A stretch of DNA of 44,139 nucleotides from Sphingobium sp. C100 (GCF_000508185.1 NZ_AYOY01000152.1:1-44139), one strand, 5' to 3'. Shown: positions 17,604 to 26,499, counted from the first letter of the stretch. Numbers and translations: made by a program. Notes: generated by a model from the letters alone, not told the origin.

Positions 17604-17651
17604 GACGAATTTGCGCGAGACCGGAGAGGTCTAACCAGGTGGAGAGCAACC

Positions 17652-17858
17652 ATGGCCGATAAAGACCCGCAAGACACTGAAATTCTCGATGTAGTTGGCA
17701 CGGGCATTAGTCCTGACGACCTCATCGCTGCGCTCAGCGCAAAATATCCGATGGATAATGTTATCGAAGGGCTGCAGCGCGCCATTGAACGTGAGAAAAT
17801 TACGCTCGATCGTGCAGGCATGGTCGTAGCTGTGCGGCAGCTTGCTGAAGCAGCCTAA
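17652..17858 (+). CDS. Small acidic protein of unknown function, upstream of dGTPase
   Basis: 68 residues, no cysteine, no membrane segment, no recognised motif. It is predicted largely helical in its second half (NVIEGLQRAIEREKITLDRAG). Translation looks real: AGGTGGAG lies seven bases before the ATG, and the stop is only 22 bases from the dGTPase start. The pairing suggests a regulator, inhibitor or cofactor protein of the dGTPase, but nothing in the sequence proves it. Not recognised as a known family. Confidence 0.6.
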   Translation: MADKDPQDTEILDVVGTGISPDDLIAALSAKYPMDNVIEGLQRAIEREKITLDRAGMVVAVRQLAEAA

Positions 17859-17880
17859 GAAAAATACCGGGGGGTAGTGA

Positions 17881-19242
17881 GTGTTAGTTGAGGAAGAGTC
17901 GCCTCTTGATAAGGCGCGTGTTGGCCGTTGTCATATAGACGATCTCACCCCCTCAATGGATCAAAGGCGCGCATTTGAGCGCGACCGGGACCGGATACTT
18001 TACTCCTCGGCATTCCATCGCTTGGCCGGCATCACACAGATTGTACGTGCCGGCGAGCTAGACATTTTTCATACTCGTCAGCAGCACACCTACAAGGTTG
18101 CCCAGATCGGACGCCGCTTGGCTCAGTATCGCCTAGATAAGCAGCCGAAGGCAGCGAAGCTTCACGGGCTCGATGCTGAGGTAGTCGAGGCAGCCTGTCT
18201 CGCGCATGATCTTGGGCACCCGCCTTTCGGGCATGCCGCAGAGCATGAACTCGACAGGCTCGTGTGCGATCCAACTCTTTGCGGTGGTCTTTTGGTGGAT
18301 GCTGCTCCAGATGGATATGAAGGGAATGCTCAGACGTTCCGCATCCTGACAAAGCTCGCGGTTCGGTATGGTAAAGATAGCCCTGGGCTCGACCTTACCA
18401 GAGCGACGCTAGCGGCGACGCTGAAGTACCCGTGGTTACGGGACCTTTCGCACGACAAAAAGAAAAAGAAGTGGTCCGCTTACACGTCTGAAAAGTCGGC
18501 ATTTGAATGGGCGCGTGCGCATTGCCGCAGCGACTACAAAACGGCTGAAGCAGAGTTGATGGATTGGGCGGATGACATCGCTTATTCCGTACACGATCTC
18601 GAGGATTTTCACCGCGTCGGGATAATCCCCTGGAGTGAGATTTTGTCCGATAAAGCCCGTGATCGGATCATCGACGGAGCGCTCAAAGTCTGGGCTCTGG
18701 ACCCGAGCAATCCTGCCGATGCCCATGTCCGTCTGAAGCACGCAATGGACCGCATCAAACTCAGGACTAAGATGTTTCCGCGGGTCACGGATGAAGTCTA
18801 TAATGGAGCGCGCGAGCAACGTCGTCAGCTCCGAAACTTCACCTCGACGCTAATCGGGGGGTACGTTCGCGCCGCGACTTTAGCTGAGAATCTTGAGGGC
18901 GACGCGGTCATCATCGATCCTGACGCTTCGGATGAAGTCCGGCTGCTGAAGTATTTTGCGCGCCACTACGTCATTGGACTACCAGCCTTGCATGCGCAGC
19001 AGTATGGACAGAAGCGCATCGTGCGCGACCTATTTTCGATCTTCCTCAAAGAAGGCAAGGTCAAAAATTTTGGCCTGTTCCCCACCCGCCTCCAATACAT
19101 CTGGGAGGACAACTCTGATGACAAACCCGCGCGGCTGGCAGCAGACTGCGTCGCCTCTCTGACTGAAAATGAAGCGTACCAACTTCATGGACGCCTGATG
19201 GGCACTGAGAGTGGCTTGGTACTGGACCCCATCGTTCGGTGA
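17881..19242 (+). CDS. dgt: dGTP triphosphohydrolase (HD-domain dGTPase), likely defence type
   Basis: Hydrolyses dGTP to deoxyguanosine and triphosphate. 453 residues, longer than the roughly 390-residue housekeeping copies of alphaproteobacteria. Motifs are intact: RDRDRILYSSAFHRL (33-47), metal ligand H69 in RQQHTYKVAQIGR, the HD pair H109-D110 in ACLAHDLGHPPFGHAAEH, GYEGNAQTFRIL from 145, ATLKYPW, and DWADDIAYSVHDLEDF (228-243) carrying the last aspartate. The GTG start at 17881 follows a G-rich ribosome site. Some dGTPases outside core loci protect against phage by draining dGTP. Composition is lower in GC than the core genes (31 of 60 at 18541-18600), which with the flanks suggests transfer. 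Enzyme family sure, defence role inferred. Confidence 0.85.
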   Translation: MLVEEESPLDKARVGRCHIDDLTPSMDQRRAFERDRDRILYSSAFHRLAGITQIVRAGELDIFHTRQQHTYKVAQIGRRLAQYRLDKQPKAAKLHGLDAEVVEAACLAHDLGHPPFGHAAEHELDRLVCDPTLCGGLLVDAAPDGYEGNAQTFRILTKLAVRYGKDSPGLDLTRATLAATLKYPWLRDLSHDKKKKKWSAYTSEKSAFEWARAHCRSDYKTAEAELMDWADDIAYSVHDLEDFHRVGIIPWSEILSDKARDRIIDGALKVWALDPSNPADAHVRLKHAMDRIKLRTKMFPRVTDEVYNGAREQRRQLRNFTSTLIGGYVRAATLAENLEGDAVIIDPDASDEVRLLKYFARHYVIGLPALHAQQYGQKRIVRDLFSIFLKEGKVKNFGLFPTRLQYIWEDNSDDKPARLAADCVASLTENEAYQLHGRLMGTESGLVLDPIVR

Positions 19243-19333
19243 ATCATAAGTCGACACCATAACTTGCTCGTTGGGAGCAGGAGGCCGAATGTTCGCTTCC
19301 AAGCGCACACAAAATTCAACTGAACTACCGATC

Positions 19334-19360
19334 ATGGCGCAATGCGGATATCAAGCACGG
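19334..19360 (+). repeat. 27-base sequence shared with insert 1 (downstream flank, copy 2)
   Basis: Begins ATGGCGCAATG, ends CAAGCACGG; identical over 27 bases to the reverse complement of 4064-4090. It starts 92 bases after the dGTPase stop codon. Upstream of it GCTTCCAAGC and a GGAGCAGGAGGCC-type segment also have partial counterparts near copy 1. Confidence 0.75.
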
Positions 19361-19461
19361 TAAAAACCGATGCCCGCTACCCACCCTTTCCTTCGCCTCG
19401 CCGTTCGCTTCGAACGCAGTCGAGAAGCGCGAAGCGCGCCGCCGCCATGCCGCATATGCCC

Positions 19462-19730
19462 CTTCCAATGTAGGATTTCCTCTGGTCTATCCTCTGCGGT
19501 GGACCGGCCTTTCCCTCTCCCGCCGCTTGATGCGGCCCCGTCGCGCGACCGGCGCGTCGCTGGCGCCTCACTGGCGCGCCCGTGGCGCGTCGGTGTGACC
19601 CATCTGTGGCCTCGGTGGCGCGTCGGTGTGACCCAACTATGGCCTCGGTGGCGCGTGGGTGCGGCTTGGCAGGCGCTTTCCCGTGGCTATTGGCCCCAAA
19701 AGCCCGACAACGGTGTGAACTTCGGCCCTG
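19462..19730 (+). repeat. Tandem-repeat intergenic element, copy 2
   Basis: The left edge (19462-19493) equals copy 1 at 31 of 32 bases. Two adjacent 33-base units (19590-19622 and 19623-19655) differ at two positions; each begins TCGGTGTGACCCA and ends CTCGGTGGCGCG. More degenerate GGCGCGTCG repeats precede them. The right edge again has ATTGGCCC and then ACGGTGTGAACTTCG. Copies are in the same chromosomal orientation, each on the right of a low-GC insert. Confidence 0.75.
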
Positions 19731-19747
19731 TGACCTTTCCGGCCGGG

Positions 19748-20116
19748 CTATTTCGCCTGCAAGGCGGTGATGCACGCCCCCGGATCGACGTCGGCGCCGG
19801 TCGGCGCGCGCGCATCGACATGCGTCACCACCGGCTCCTTCCCCCGCGCAGGCGCGTAGAGATAGGCGTCGAGCACGCAGCGGCCATTGGCGAATTGCAG
19901 CTTGCGCACCGTGGTTTCGCGAATGTCCAGCCGGGGCTGGCCGAACAATTGGGTCAGGCGCCGCGCATCCGATCCCAGCAGCGGCCCCTGTCTGGTGAAG
20001 GCGCTGGCCGGCGGTCCGGCCGGCGGCGGGGTATAGCCGGTGCGCGGCACGACGGACGCGCCGCAGGCGGCCAGCGGCGCCAGCAACAGCGCGGGCAGGA
20101 AACGCGGAAAAGTCAT
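19748..20116 (-). CDS. Small lipoprotein of unknown function
   Basis: 122 residues. The N-terminus MTFPRFLPALLLAPLAACG is a lipoprotein signal with lipobox LAAC, so it is expected to be lipidated at the cysteine. The mature part has a Pro-rich linker, then a compact domain with RRLTQLFGQPRLDIRETTVRKLQF and C-V-L-D-A-Y-L, resembling small SmpA/BamE-like or DUF-type folds, but no family can be named with confidence. Its ATG overlaps the stop of the EI24 gene upstream (ATGA), so the two are coupled. Earlier starts in this frame run through the EI24 gene and are rejected. Confidence 0.75.
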   Translation of the reverse strand: MTFPRFLPALLLAPLAACGASVVPRTGYTPPPAGPPASAFTRQGPLLGSDARRLTQLFGQPRLDIRETTVRKLQFANGRCVLDAYLYAPARGKEPVVTHVDARAPTGADVDPGACITALQAK

Positions 20117-20772
20117 GATCTGGTCTTTCGCCCGAGCAGCATATGCACCGCCATAGCCGCGCTGAAGATCGGCGCAAGCAGGTTGGCGACGGGTATCAGG
20201 AAGGCGAGCGCCGAAACGAGCCCGATGAGCCACCGGCTGCCGCGCGGGATGGGTGGCAGGGCGGGATGACGCGGCTCCACCATGTCGGCCATGTCGCGCC
20301 CCAGCAGATAGGCGTTGAGCGCCAGGAACAGGCCGATCGTCCCCACCCCCGTCACCAGCAGGGCGACATAAGCGGGCAGCGCGACGAGGTTCCAGCCGAT
20401 CGTCCTCGCCAGCGACGCGAGCGCGAAGCGCAGGCTGCGCGCCCAGCCGACCGGTCGGGCGGCGGCATGGGGATAGTCGGCCCGCTCCACCGCCTCGATC
20501 ATGTCGTCGGCGAACAGGCCCATCACCGCCATCGCCGTGGCGCGGAACAGCAGCCAGCCCGCCGCGACCACGATCAGCGCCGTCGCGGTCGCCTCCGCAA
20601 AGCCGCCGCCGCCCCAGCCCAGCCAGAGCCGCAGCGCGTGGAAGCCGCCCCACAGGGCCGCCGCAAGCAGGGCGAAGAGCAGCAGCGTCAGGATCAGCGT
20701 CTTGCCCATCAGGCGCAGCGCGGCGCCGTGGAAGATGGACGGAAAAGCGCGCAGGGCAGCGGTCAGGACCAT
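20113..20772 (-). CDS. EI24-domain (CysZ-like) inner-membrane protein
   Basis: 219 residues with about four to six membrane helices. The pattern of an N-terminal amphipathic ALRAFPSIFHGAALRLMGKT, helices LILTLLLFALLAAALWGGF and ALIVVAAGWLLFRATAMAVMGLFADDMIEAVE, and the conserved LNAYLLGRDMADMV is that of EI24/CysZ proteins (CysZ moves sulfate in E. coli). ATG at 20772 chosen because the family begins near ALRAF; a frame extension upstream is unlikely. Coupled to the lipoprotein gene downstream. Confidence 0.82.
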   Translation of the reverse strand: MVLTAALRAFPSIFHGAALRLMGKTLILTLLLFALLAAALWGGFHALRLWLGWGGGGFAEATATALIVVAAGWLLFRATAMAVMGLFADDMIEAVERADYPHAAARPVGWARSLRFALASLARTIGWNLVALPAYVALLVTGVGTIGLFLALNAYLLGRDMADMVEPRHPALPPIPRGSRWLIGLVSALAFLIPVANLLAPIFSAAMAVHMLLGRKTRS

Positions 20773-20882
20773 GGCTCCGCTATCCTCCCGCCCGACGCCC
20801 AGGTCAATCAGCGCCGTTGCACGGCCGCCACCGGCCCGATAGAGACGGGGAAATTTTATTCCCAGCAAGACAAGGATATTGC

Positions 20883-21884
20883 GTGACCGCTTCCGCACCC
20901 GCTCTGGACGTCGTCGCCATCGGCAACGCCATCGTCGATGTTCTCGCCCGCAGCGACGACGGCTTTCTGGCCGAACATGCGCTGACCAAGGGGGGGATGC
21001 AGCTGATCGACGCCGACATGGCCGAAACCCTCTATGCCGACATGCCCCAGGCCAAGGAAATCAGCGGCGGATCGGCCGCCAACACGCTCGCGGGCCTCGC
21101 TGCGCTGGGCAAGAAATGCGGCTTCATCGGCCAGGTCAATGACGACCAGCTGGGCGCGGTGTTCGCCCATGACGTGCGCGCGCTCGGCATCCGCTTCGAC
21201 ACGCCGGTGATGCAGGGCGACGTGCCGACCGCGCGCTGCCTGATCCTGGTGACGCCGGACGCACAGCGCACGATGAACACCTTCCTGGGCGCCTCGCAAT
21301 ATCTGCCGGAGGAAGCGCTGGACCTGGACCTCATCCGGTCGGCCGGCATTCTCTATCTGGAAGGCTATTTGTGGGACCCGGAACAGCCCCGCGCGGCGAT
21401 GCGGGCGGCGATCGACGCGGCGCGCGACGCGGGCCGCAAGGTCGCCTTCACCCTGTCCGACAATTTCGTCATCGACCGGCATCGCGCCGACTTCCTGAAC
21501 CTGATCGACCAGGGGCTGATCGACATACTCTTTTCCAACGAAGGCGAAATCCAGTCGCTGGCGCAGGTCGATGATTTCGACAAGGCGCTCGGCCGGTTCG
21601 CGGGCAAGGTGCCGGTGCTGGTATCGACCCGCAGCGAAAAGGGCGCGGTGGCGATCGTCGATGGCGTGCGATACGAGGCGCCGGCCGCCCCGGTCAGCCA
21701 GATCATCGACACCACCGGCGCGGGCGACCTGTTCGCTTCGGGTTTCCTGGCCGCGCATATCGACGGACGCGACGTCGCCGATTGCCTGACGCTGGGCGCG
21801 GTCGCGGCGGCAGAGGTGATTTCCCATTGGGGCGCGCGGCCGGAAGAGGATCTGGCCGTGATCCGGGACCGGCTGTTCGCGTAA
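20883..21884 (+). CDS. PfkB-family sugar/adenosine kinase
   Basis: 333 residues of the ribokinase/PfkB fold. N-terminal VVAIGNAIVDVLARSDDGFL, the first signature GGSAANTLAGLAALGKK, and the second signature DTTGAGDLFASGFLAAH with the catalytic aspartate. The closest known group is adenosine kinase-like proteins of alphaproteobacteria; substrate could be adenosine or another nucleoside or sugar. GTG start at 20883 has ACAAGGAT about eight bases before it; the frame is open earlier, but without family similarity. Confidence 0.88.
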   Translation: MTASAPALDVVAIGNAIVDVLARSDDGFLAEHALTKGGMQLIDADMAETLYADMPQAKEISGGSAANTLAGLAALGKKCGFIGQVNDDQLGAVFAHDVRALGIRFDTPVMQGDVPTARCLILVTPDAQRTMNTFLGASQYLPEEALDLDLIRSAGILYLEGYLWDPEQPRAAMRAAIDAARDAGRKVAFTLSDNFVIDRHRADFLNLIDQGLIDILFSNEGEIQSLAQVDDFDKALGRFAGKVPVLVSTRSEKGAVAIVDGVRYEAPAAPVSQIIDTTGAGDLFASGFLAAHIDGRDVADCLTLGAVAAAEVISHWGARPEEDLAVIRDRLFA

Positions 21885-21911
21885 CGCCCGTTTCCGCCCG
21901 GATGAACCTGC

Positions 21912-23453
21912 TCAGGCCGCCTTCTGCTTGCGGAACAGGGTGCGGTCTTCCGGGCCGAAGCCCCAGCGCCAGATGACGAAGCCATAGGCGCCCAGGATCG
22001 CCCAGACCCCCACGACCAGTTCCACCCATTCGAAATGCGGCGGCAGGGCCACGAAGGCGGCGCCGACGATGCAGGCGACACCCGCCGCACTGAGCAGGGG
22101 CCAGCGCCAGGCATTGACGGGCGCGTCCAGCAGCCGCGCGAGCAGGCGCGCCTTCACGAACGCCCCCACCGCCAGCGCCAGGCACAACGCCAGCGCGGGC
22201 GCGGCGGCGACCCACATCACCGGCAGTTCCATCCGCCGCGCCAACAGGATCAGGACGAAACTGGCCGCCGCCTGCAACCCGATCATGACGAGCGAGATCA
22301 TCAGATTCCGGTGCCGCGCAATATAGACCAGCGCCGATTCGCTGACGACGGCGGTGGCCGCAATGACTTCGGCCAGCAGCAGGAAGGCGAGCGCGCCCGT
22401 TCCGCCGACGAAATTGGGGCCGACCAGGCCCATCACCGCCTCGCCGGGAATGCCCAGGGCAAGGGCGATGCCCGCCTGGGCGGCGATGATCCAGAAGCCG
22501 ACCTGGCTCACCTGCCGGGCGATCGCACCCAGGTTGTTTTCCGCCAGATTGCGGGTGATGACCGGCCCCAGGATCGGATCGAAACTGGTCTTGAGCTTCT
22601 GCGGCAGCGACGCGACCTGCTGCGCGACATAATAGATACCGATCACCGCCGGGCTGACGAACAGGCCCAAAATGGCCATATCGATCCGGCGCGACCCCCA
22701 TTCGACGCCATCGGCGGCGGCAAGCGGCAGGTTGCGCCGGGCAAGTCGCCACAACCGGCCGAAATCCGGGGTCCAGCCGCGCGGCAGGCCATAATGGCGC
22801 ACCAGCGGGATGAGCGATGCCACCAGCGCCGCGATCATCGACACGGCATAGGACAGGATCAGGCCGTCGCGCTTGGAATAAAAGGCGAAGATGAAGGCGC
22901 CGATGCTGATCGCCCATGGCTCGATGATCGAGCGGGCGCGCACCGTCGCGCCGACATCGAAGCGATAGGCGCAAGCGGCAAGCGCGACGTCCGAACAGGC
23001 CACCGCAATGACGACCAGCGCCAGCAACCGGTCAAGGCCGTTGATGCCGCTGTTCGGAAACATGGCCTGGGGAAAGGCGACCAATATGCCGACGCCCACG
23101 AGCGAAGCCGTCAGCGTCACGATCATCGCTTCAGTCACGACATGGGCATGGGGGCGGCCGGTCTGGGCGAGCGCCCCGGCGAGACCGCGTTTCAGACCGA
23201 GCGTCGCGATCTGGGCCACGAACTCCACCACCAGCACGGCATAGGCGAAACGGCCCAGCGCCTCCGCGCCATAGACGCGGCCGGCGATGAACAGAAATGG
23301 CAGGCGCGCGGCGAGGCGCAGGAGGAAACCGAAAATATTGGTCCGTCCACCCCTGGCAAGCGCTGCGATGTCTCGATCCTCGGGCTGCTCCTGCGCCCCT
23401 TCTCGCGGCAGCGATGCCTCGCCCGCCGAATTCGGCTTTCCCCCCTGCGTCAT
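21912..23453 (-). CDS. Polysaccharide flippase (Wzx/MATE-like)
   Basis: 513 residues, about 12-14 membrane helices, with a hydrophilic N-terminal tail of about 35 residues (acidic, Gln-rich) before the first helix at NIFGFLLRLAARLPFLFIAG. The helix layout and segments such as YGAEALGRFAYAVLVVEF and GLKRGLAGALAQ match polysaccharide-biosynthesis flippases that move lipid-linked glycans across the inner membrane. It stands alone between the PfkB gene (convergent) and gpsA; the locus is not an obvious capsule cluster. Confidence 0.82.
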   Translation of the reverse strand: MTQGGKPNSAGEASLPREGAQEQPEDRDIAALARGGRTNIFGFLLRLAARLPFLFIAGRVYGAEALGRFAYAVLVVEFVAQIATLGLKRGLAGALAQTGRPHAHVVTEAMIVTLTASLVGVGILVAFPQAMFPNSGINGLDRLLALVVIAVACSDVALAACAYRFDVGATVRARSIIEPWAISIGAFIFAFYSKRDGLILSYAVSMIAALVASLIPLVRHYGLPRGWTPDFGRLWRLARRNLPLAAADGVEWGSRRIDMAILGLFVSPAVIGIYYVAQQVASLPQKLKTSFDPILGPVITRNLAENNLGAIARQVSQVGFWIIAAQAGIALALGIPGEAVMGLVGPNFVGGTGALAFLLLAEVIAATAVVSESALVYIARHRNLMISLVMIGLQAAASFVLILLARRMELPVMWVAAAPALALCLALAVGAFVKARLLARLLDAPVNAWRWPLLSAAGVACIVGAAFVALPPHFEWVELVVGVWAILGAYGFVIWRWGFGPEDRTLFRKQKAA

Positions 23454-23499
23454 GCGTTCATGTCGATTCTCATCATCCTGTGATCATAACGCACGCGGT

Positions 23500-24471
23500 T
23501 CATTCGGGTCGCAACGGACGCGCGAGCAACGCGTCGATAACCTGGTTCAACGGCGCGGCATCGGCCAGCAGCGCACAGACCGCTTCCACCACCGGCATTT
23601 CCACGCCAGCCGCGCGCGCGGCGTCGCGCAGCACCGGCGCGGTATGCGCGCCTTCGGCCACGGTGCGGCGGTTGGCCAGGAGATCGGCGGCGCTCGCGCC
23701 CTCGCCCAGCCCTTTGCCGAGCGAGAAGTTGCGCGAATTGGTGGAGGAGCAGGTAAGGACGAGGTCGCCCAGCCCCGAAAGGCCACCCAGCGTTTCCGCC
23801 CGTGCGCCGCGCGCCAGGCCGAAGCGCGTCATTTCGGCAAAGCCCCGGCTGATCAGCGCAGCCCGTGCGTTGAGGCCGAGGCCTGCGCCTTCGGCCACGC
23901 CACAGGCGATGGCGAGGACATTCTTGACCGCGCCGCCAATTTCCGCGCCGATGACATCGTCGGACAGATAGGGGCGGAACGACGACCGCGCGATGCGGGC
24001 GGCAAGACGCTGGCCCAGTTCCTTGTCTTCGCACGCCAGAGTGATGGCGGTCGGCAGCCCCTTGGCCACTTCATGCGCGAAGGTCGGGCCGGACAGGACG
24101 GCGATGGGGGAATCTGGCTGCGCCTGCTGCGCCACTTCCGACATGAGCAGGCTCGTGCCCGCCTCAATCCCCTTGGAACAGAGGACGAGCGGCACGCCGG
24201 CGGGCGCCTGAGCCACGACGCTGCGCAAATGCTGCGCCGGGCTGACCACCAGCAACAGGTCGCAAGCCGCCAGTTCCGCCATGTCGCCGGTCGCCTGCAC
24301 CGACGGCGAAAGCGGGATATTGGGCAGATAAAGCGGGTTTTCGTGGGCGCGGTTGATTGCGTCCACCACGTCCGGCTCCAACGCCCAGAGCGCGACCTGC
24401 TGCCCGTCGCTGGCCAGCAATTGCGCCAGCGCCGTGCCCCATGCGCCAGCCCCGATGACTCCAGCCTTCAT
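23500..24471 (-). CDS. gpsA: Glycerol-3-phosphate dehydrogenase [NAD(P)+]
   Basis: Makes sn-glycerol 3-phosphate for phospholipids. 323 residues. Rossmann motif VIGAGAWGTALAQLLA at the N-terminus, CSKGIEAGT, the VLSGPTFAHEVAKGLPTAI segment, catalytic lysine in EIGGAVKNVLAIACG, and GLSGLGDLVLTCSS. The ATG at 24471 gives the usual N-terminus (MKAGVIGAG); the upstream extension is basic and overlaps the tsaD end. tsaD ends 13 bases before it on the same strand, so the two are co-transcribed. Confidence 0.95.
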   Translation of the reverse strand: MKAGVIGAGAWGTALAQLLASDGQQVALWALEPDVVDAINRAHENPLYLPNIPLSPSVQATGDMAELAACDLLLVVSPAQHLRSVVAQAPAGVPLVLCSKGIEAGTSLLMSEVAQQAQPDSPIAVLSGPTFAHEVAKGLPTAITLACEDKELGQRLAARIARSSFRPYLSDDVIGAEIGGAVKNVLAIACGVAEGAGLGLNARAALISRGFAEMTRFGLARGARAETLGGLSGLGDLVLTCSSTNSRNFSLGKGLGEGASAADLLANRRTVAEGAHTAPVLRDAARAAGVEMPVVEAVCALLADAAPLNQVIDALLARPLRPE

Positions 24472-24484
24472 GCCTTCACGCCCT

Positions 24485-25519
24485 TCATGCCTTGATGCCG
24501 GCGCCACGCGCCTTTTCCGCCGCCGGGTCGAGCGGCCAGCGCGGCCGGGCGGGAACAGTGAGATCATCGACCAGCCCCACCGCATAGCGTTCCGCCCCGG
24601 CCCAGGCGATCATCGCCGCATTGTCGGTGCACAGCCAGAGCGGCGGCGCGACGAAGGGCAGGTCGTGGCCTGCGGCGAGCTTCTCCAACGCCATGCGGAC
24701 GGACGTGTTGGCGGCAACCCCTCCCGCGACGACCAGCGCGGTGACACCCTCACTCTCCCTCAGCGCACGGCGCGTGCGATCGACCAGACAGTCGATCACC
24801 GCCTGCTGGAAGCTGGCGGCAATGTCTTCCGTGGCATATTGGCCGGACTGGACGGCCCGCATCACAGCGCTTTTGAGGCCGGCGAAGGAGAAATGGGGTT
24901 CTGCCGTGCCGACCAGCGGGCGGGGCAGAGGAACGGCCTTGGGATTCCCTTTCGCCGCCGCCTTTTCCACCTGCGGGCCGCCGGGATAGCCCAGGCCCAG
25001 CAGCTTGGCAGTCTTGTCGAACGCCTCGCCCGCGGCATCGTCGATGGTGGTGGCGAGCCGCGCATAATCGCCTGGCCCCCGAACATGAAGAAGCTGGCAG
25101 TGCCCGCCCGACACGAGCAGCAGCAGGTAGGGAAATTGCAAAGTGCGGTCGGCCAGCCGCGGGGAAAGCGCATGCCCCTCCAGGTGGTTGACCGCGATAA
25201 GCGGCTTGCCCGCCGCATGGGCAAGCGCCTTGCCGGTGACGAGACCAACCATGACGCCACCGATCAGGCCCGGCCCGGCGGTGGCGGCGATCACATCAAC
25301 GTCGGCCAGCGTCATCTTTGCATCTGCGAGCGCCGCCTCGATCAGGGGGCTGAGCGCTTCCACATGCGCGCGGGCGGCGATTTCGGGCACCACGCCGCCA
25401 TAGGGGCGATGCGCCTCCTCCTGCGTGGCGAGGCGATGCGCGAGGATACGCCCATCGGCGCTCACCAGCGCGGCCGCGGTTTCGTCGCAGCTCGATTCCA
25501 GGCCGAGAATGATGGTCAT
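24485..25519 (-). CDS. tsaD: tRNA N6-adenosine threonylcarbamoyltransferase
   Basis: Transfers threonylcarbamoyl to A37 of ANN-decoding tRNAs, with TsaB and TsaE. 344 residues. Begins [16 protein letters not shown]; the metal-binding [13 protein letters not shown] and later [16 protein letters not shown] and [13 protein letters not shown] are present. ATG at 25519 preferred (GGAAG six bases upstream) over an ATG four codons earlier. Divergent from hemC, 44 bases between the starts. Confidence 0.96.
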   Translation of the reverse strand: MTIILGLESSCDETAAALVSADGRILAHRLATQEEAHRPYGGVVPEIAARAHVEALSPLIEAALADAKMTLADVDVIAATAGPGLIGGVMVGLVTGKALAHAAGKPLIAVNHLEGHALSPRLADRTLQFPYLLLLVSGGHCQLLHVRGPGDYARLATTIDDAAGEAFDKTAKLLGLGYPGGPQVEKAAAKGNPKAVPLPRPLVGTAEPHFSFAGLKSAVMRAVQSGQYATEDIAASFQQAVIDCLVDRTRRALRESEGVTALVVAGGVAANTSVRMALEKLAAGHDLPFVAPPLWLCTDNAAMIAWAGAERYAVGLVDDLTVPARPRWPLDPAAEKARGAGIKA

Positions 25520-25563
25520 TGCCGCTTCCATCTAATGCCCGTGGTCATTAGAGCAAGCTGGAT

Positions 25564-26490
25564 ATGCTTTTCACCCACCGACCGTTGCGCCTGGGCACCA
25601 GGGGATCGCCCCTCGCATTGGCGCAGGCGCGCATGACCGCACAGGCGTTGATCGCTGCCCATGGCTGGGCCGAGGACGCGATCGAGATCGTCACCGTGCA
25701 GACCAGCGGCGACCGCATTCAGGACCGTGCGCTGGCCGATATCGGCGGCAAGGCGCTGTGGACCAAGGAACTGGACCGGGCGCTGGCGGCAGGGGAAACC
25801 GATCTTTCCGTGCACAGCATGAAGGATGTGGAAACGGTGCGGCCCGGCATCTTCCATGTGGCCGCGATGCTACCGCGCGCCGATGTGCGCGACAAACTGG
25901 TGGGGGCGGACGATTTCGCCGCGCTGCCTGCCAATCCGCTGGTCGGAACGAGTTCCCCCCGCCGCGCGGCGCAGGTAAAAAGGCTGCGGACCGACGCGAC
26001 CATCACCCTGTTCCGCGGCAATGTCGCGACGCGGCTCGCGAAGCTCGCCGCGGGCGAGGTTCATGCCACCCTGCTCGCCGCGGCGGGTCTGGACCGACTG
26101 GATCAGGGGGGAATCGGCACGGCGATTTCCGTCGGAACGATGCTGCCCGCACCGTCGCAGGGCGCGGTGGGGATAGAGACGCTGACCGACAATGAGCGCG
26201 TGCAGGCAGCGCTGGCGCCGATCAACCACGCGGACACGTTTGACGCGGTGATGATGGAGCGCGGCGTGCTGAAGGGGCTGGGCGGCACCTGCCATTCGCC
26301 GATCGCGGCGCTGGCGCTGGTGGAAGGCGGACAGATCGTCCTGCGCGCCGAGATCATCAGCCCGGACGGCCAGGAGACGGTGCGCGAGGAAGCCCGGCTG
26401 GCGCGCGGCGACCAAGCGGCAGCCGAAGCGATCGGCCGGGCGCTGCTCGACCGCGCCAGTCCCGCGCTGCGCGCGCTGTTCGACGGGTAA
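25564..26490 (+). CDS. hemC: Hydroxymethylbilane synthase (porphobilinogen deaminase)
   Basis: Condenses four porphobilinogens into hydroxymethylbilane for haem synthesis (cytosol). 308 residues. LRLGTRGSPLALAQA at the start, LADIGGKALWTKELD, the catalytic-aspartate segment DLSVHSMKDVET, GTSSPRRAAQVKRLRTD and C243 in GLGGTCHSPIA, which carries the dipyrromethane cofactor. ATG at 25564. hemD follows nine bases after its stop. Confidence 0.97.
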   Translation: MLFTHRPLRLGTRGSPLALAQARMTAQALIAAHGWAEDAIEIVTVQTSGDRIQDRALADIGGKALWTKELDRALAAGETDLSVHSMKDVETVRPGIFHVAAMLPRADVRDKLVGADDFAALPANPLVGTSSPRRAAQVKRLRTDATITLFRGNVATRLAKLAAGEVHATLLAAAGLDRLDQGGIGTAISVGTMLPAPSQGAVGIETLTDNERVQAALAPINHADTFDAVMMERGVLKGLGGTCHSPIAALALVEGGQIVLRAEIISPDGQETVREEARLARGDQAAAEAIGRALLDRASPALRALFDG

Positions 26491-26499
26491 GGTTCTGCG

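Larger units (their letters stand above)
17084..17651. other. Gene-free stretch between queG and insert 2 cargo
   Basis: 568 bases of lower GC than the core genes. It contains the flank shared with insert 1 (17171-17187 core and about 70 bases after it) and a nearby partial duplicate: ATTGGCC near 17115 followed by AGCGACC, against ATTGGCC near 17171 followed by AGGCGACC. Open frames on both strands (minus 17499 leftwards into queG; plus 17345-17587) show no family resemblance and are probably chance or decayed remnants. Confidence 0.6.
19243..19747. other. Gene-free, repeat-rich stretch after the dGTPase gene
   Basis: 505 bases with no supported gene. It holds the segment similar to the region beyond the RloC-like gene, the shared 27-mer (19334-19360), a small hairpin (GTTCG, CTT, CGAAC near 19403-19415) and the second tandem-repeat element (19462-19730). 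Minus-strand open frames through the repeats are not supported as coding. Confidence 0.7.

Noticed and set aside
19590..19655. CRISPR-like array
   Set aside because: Two adjacent 33-base units without spacers and no cas genes; a tandem repeat, not a CRISPR.
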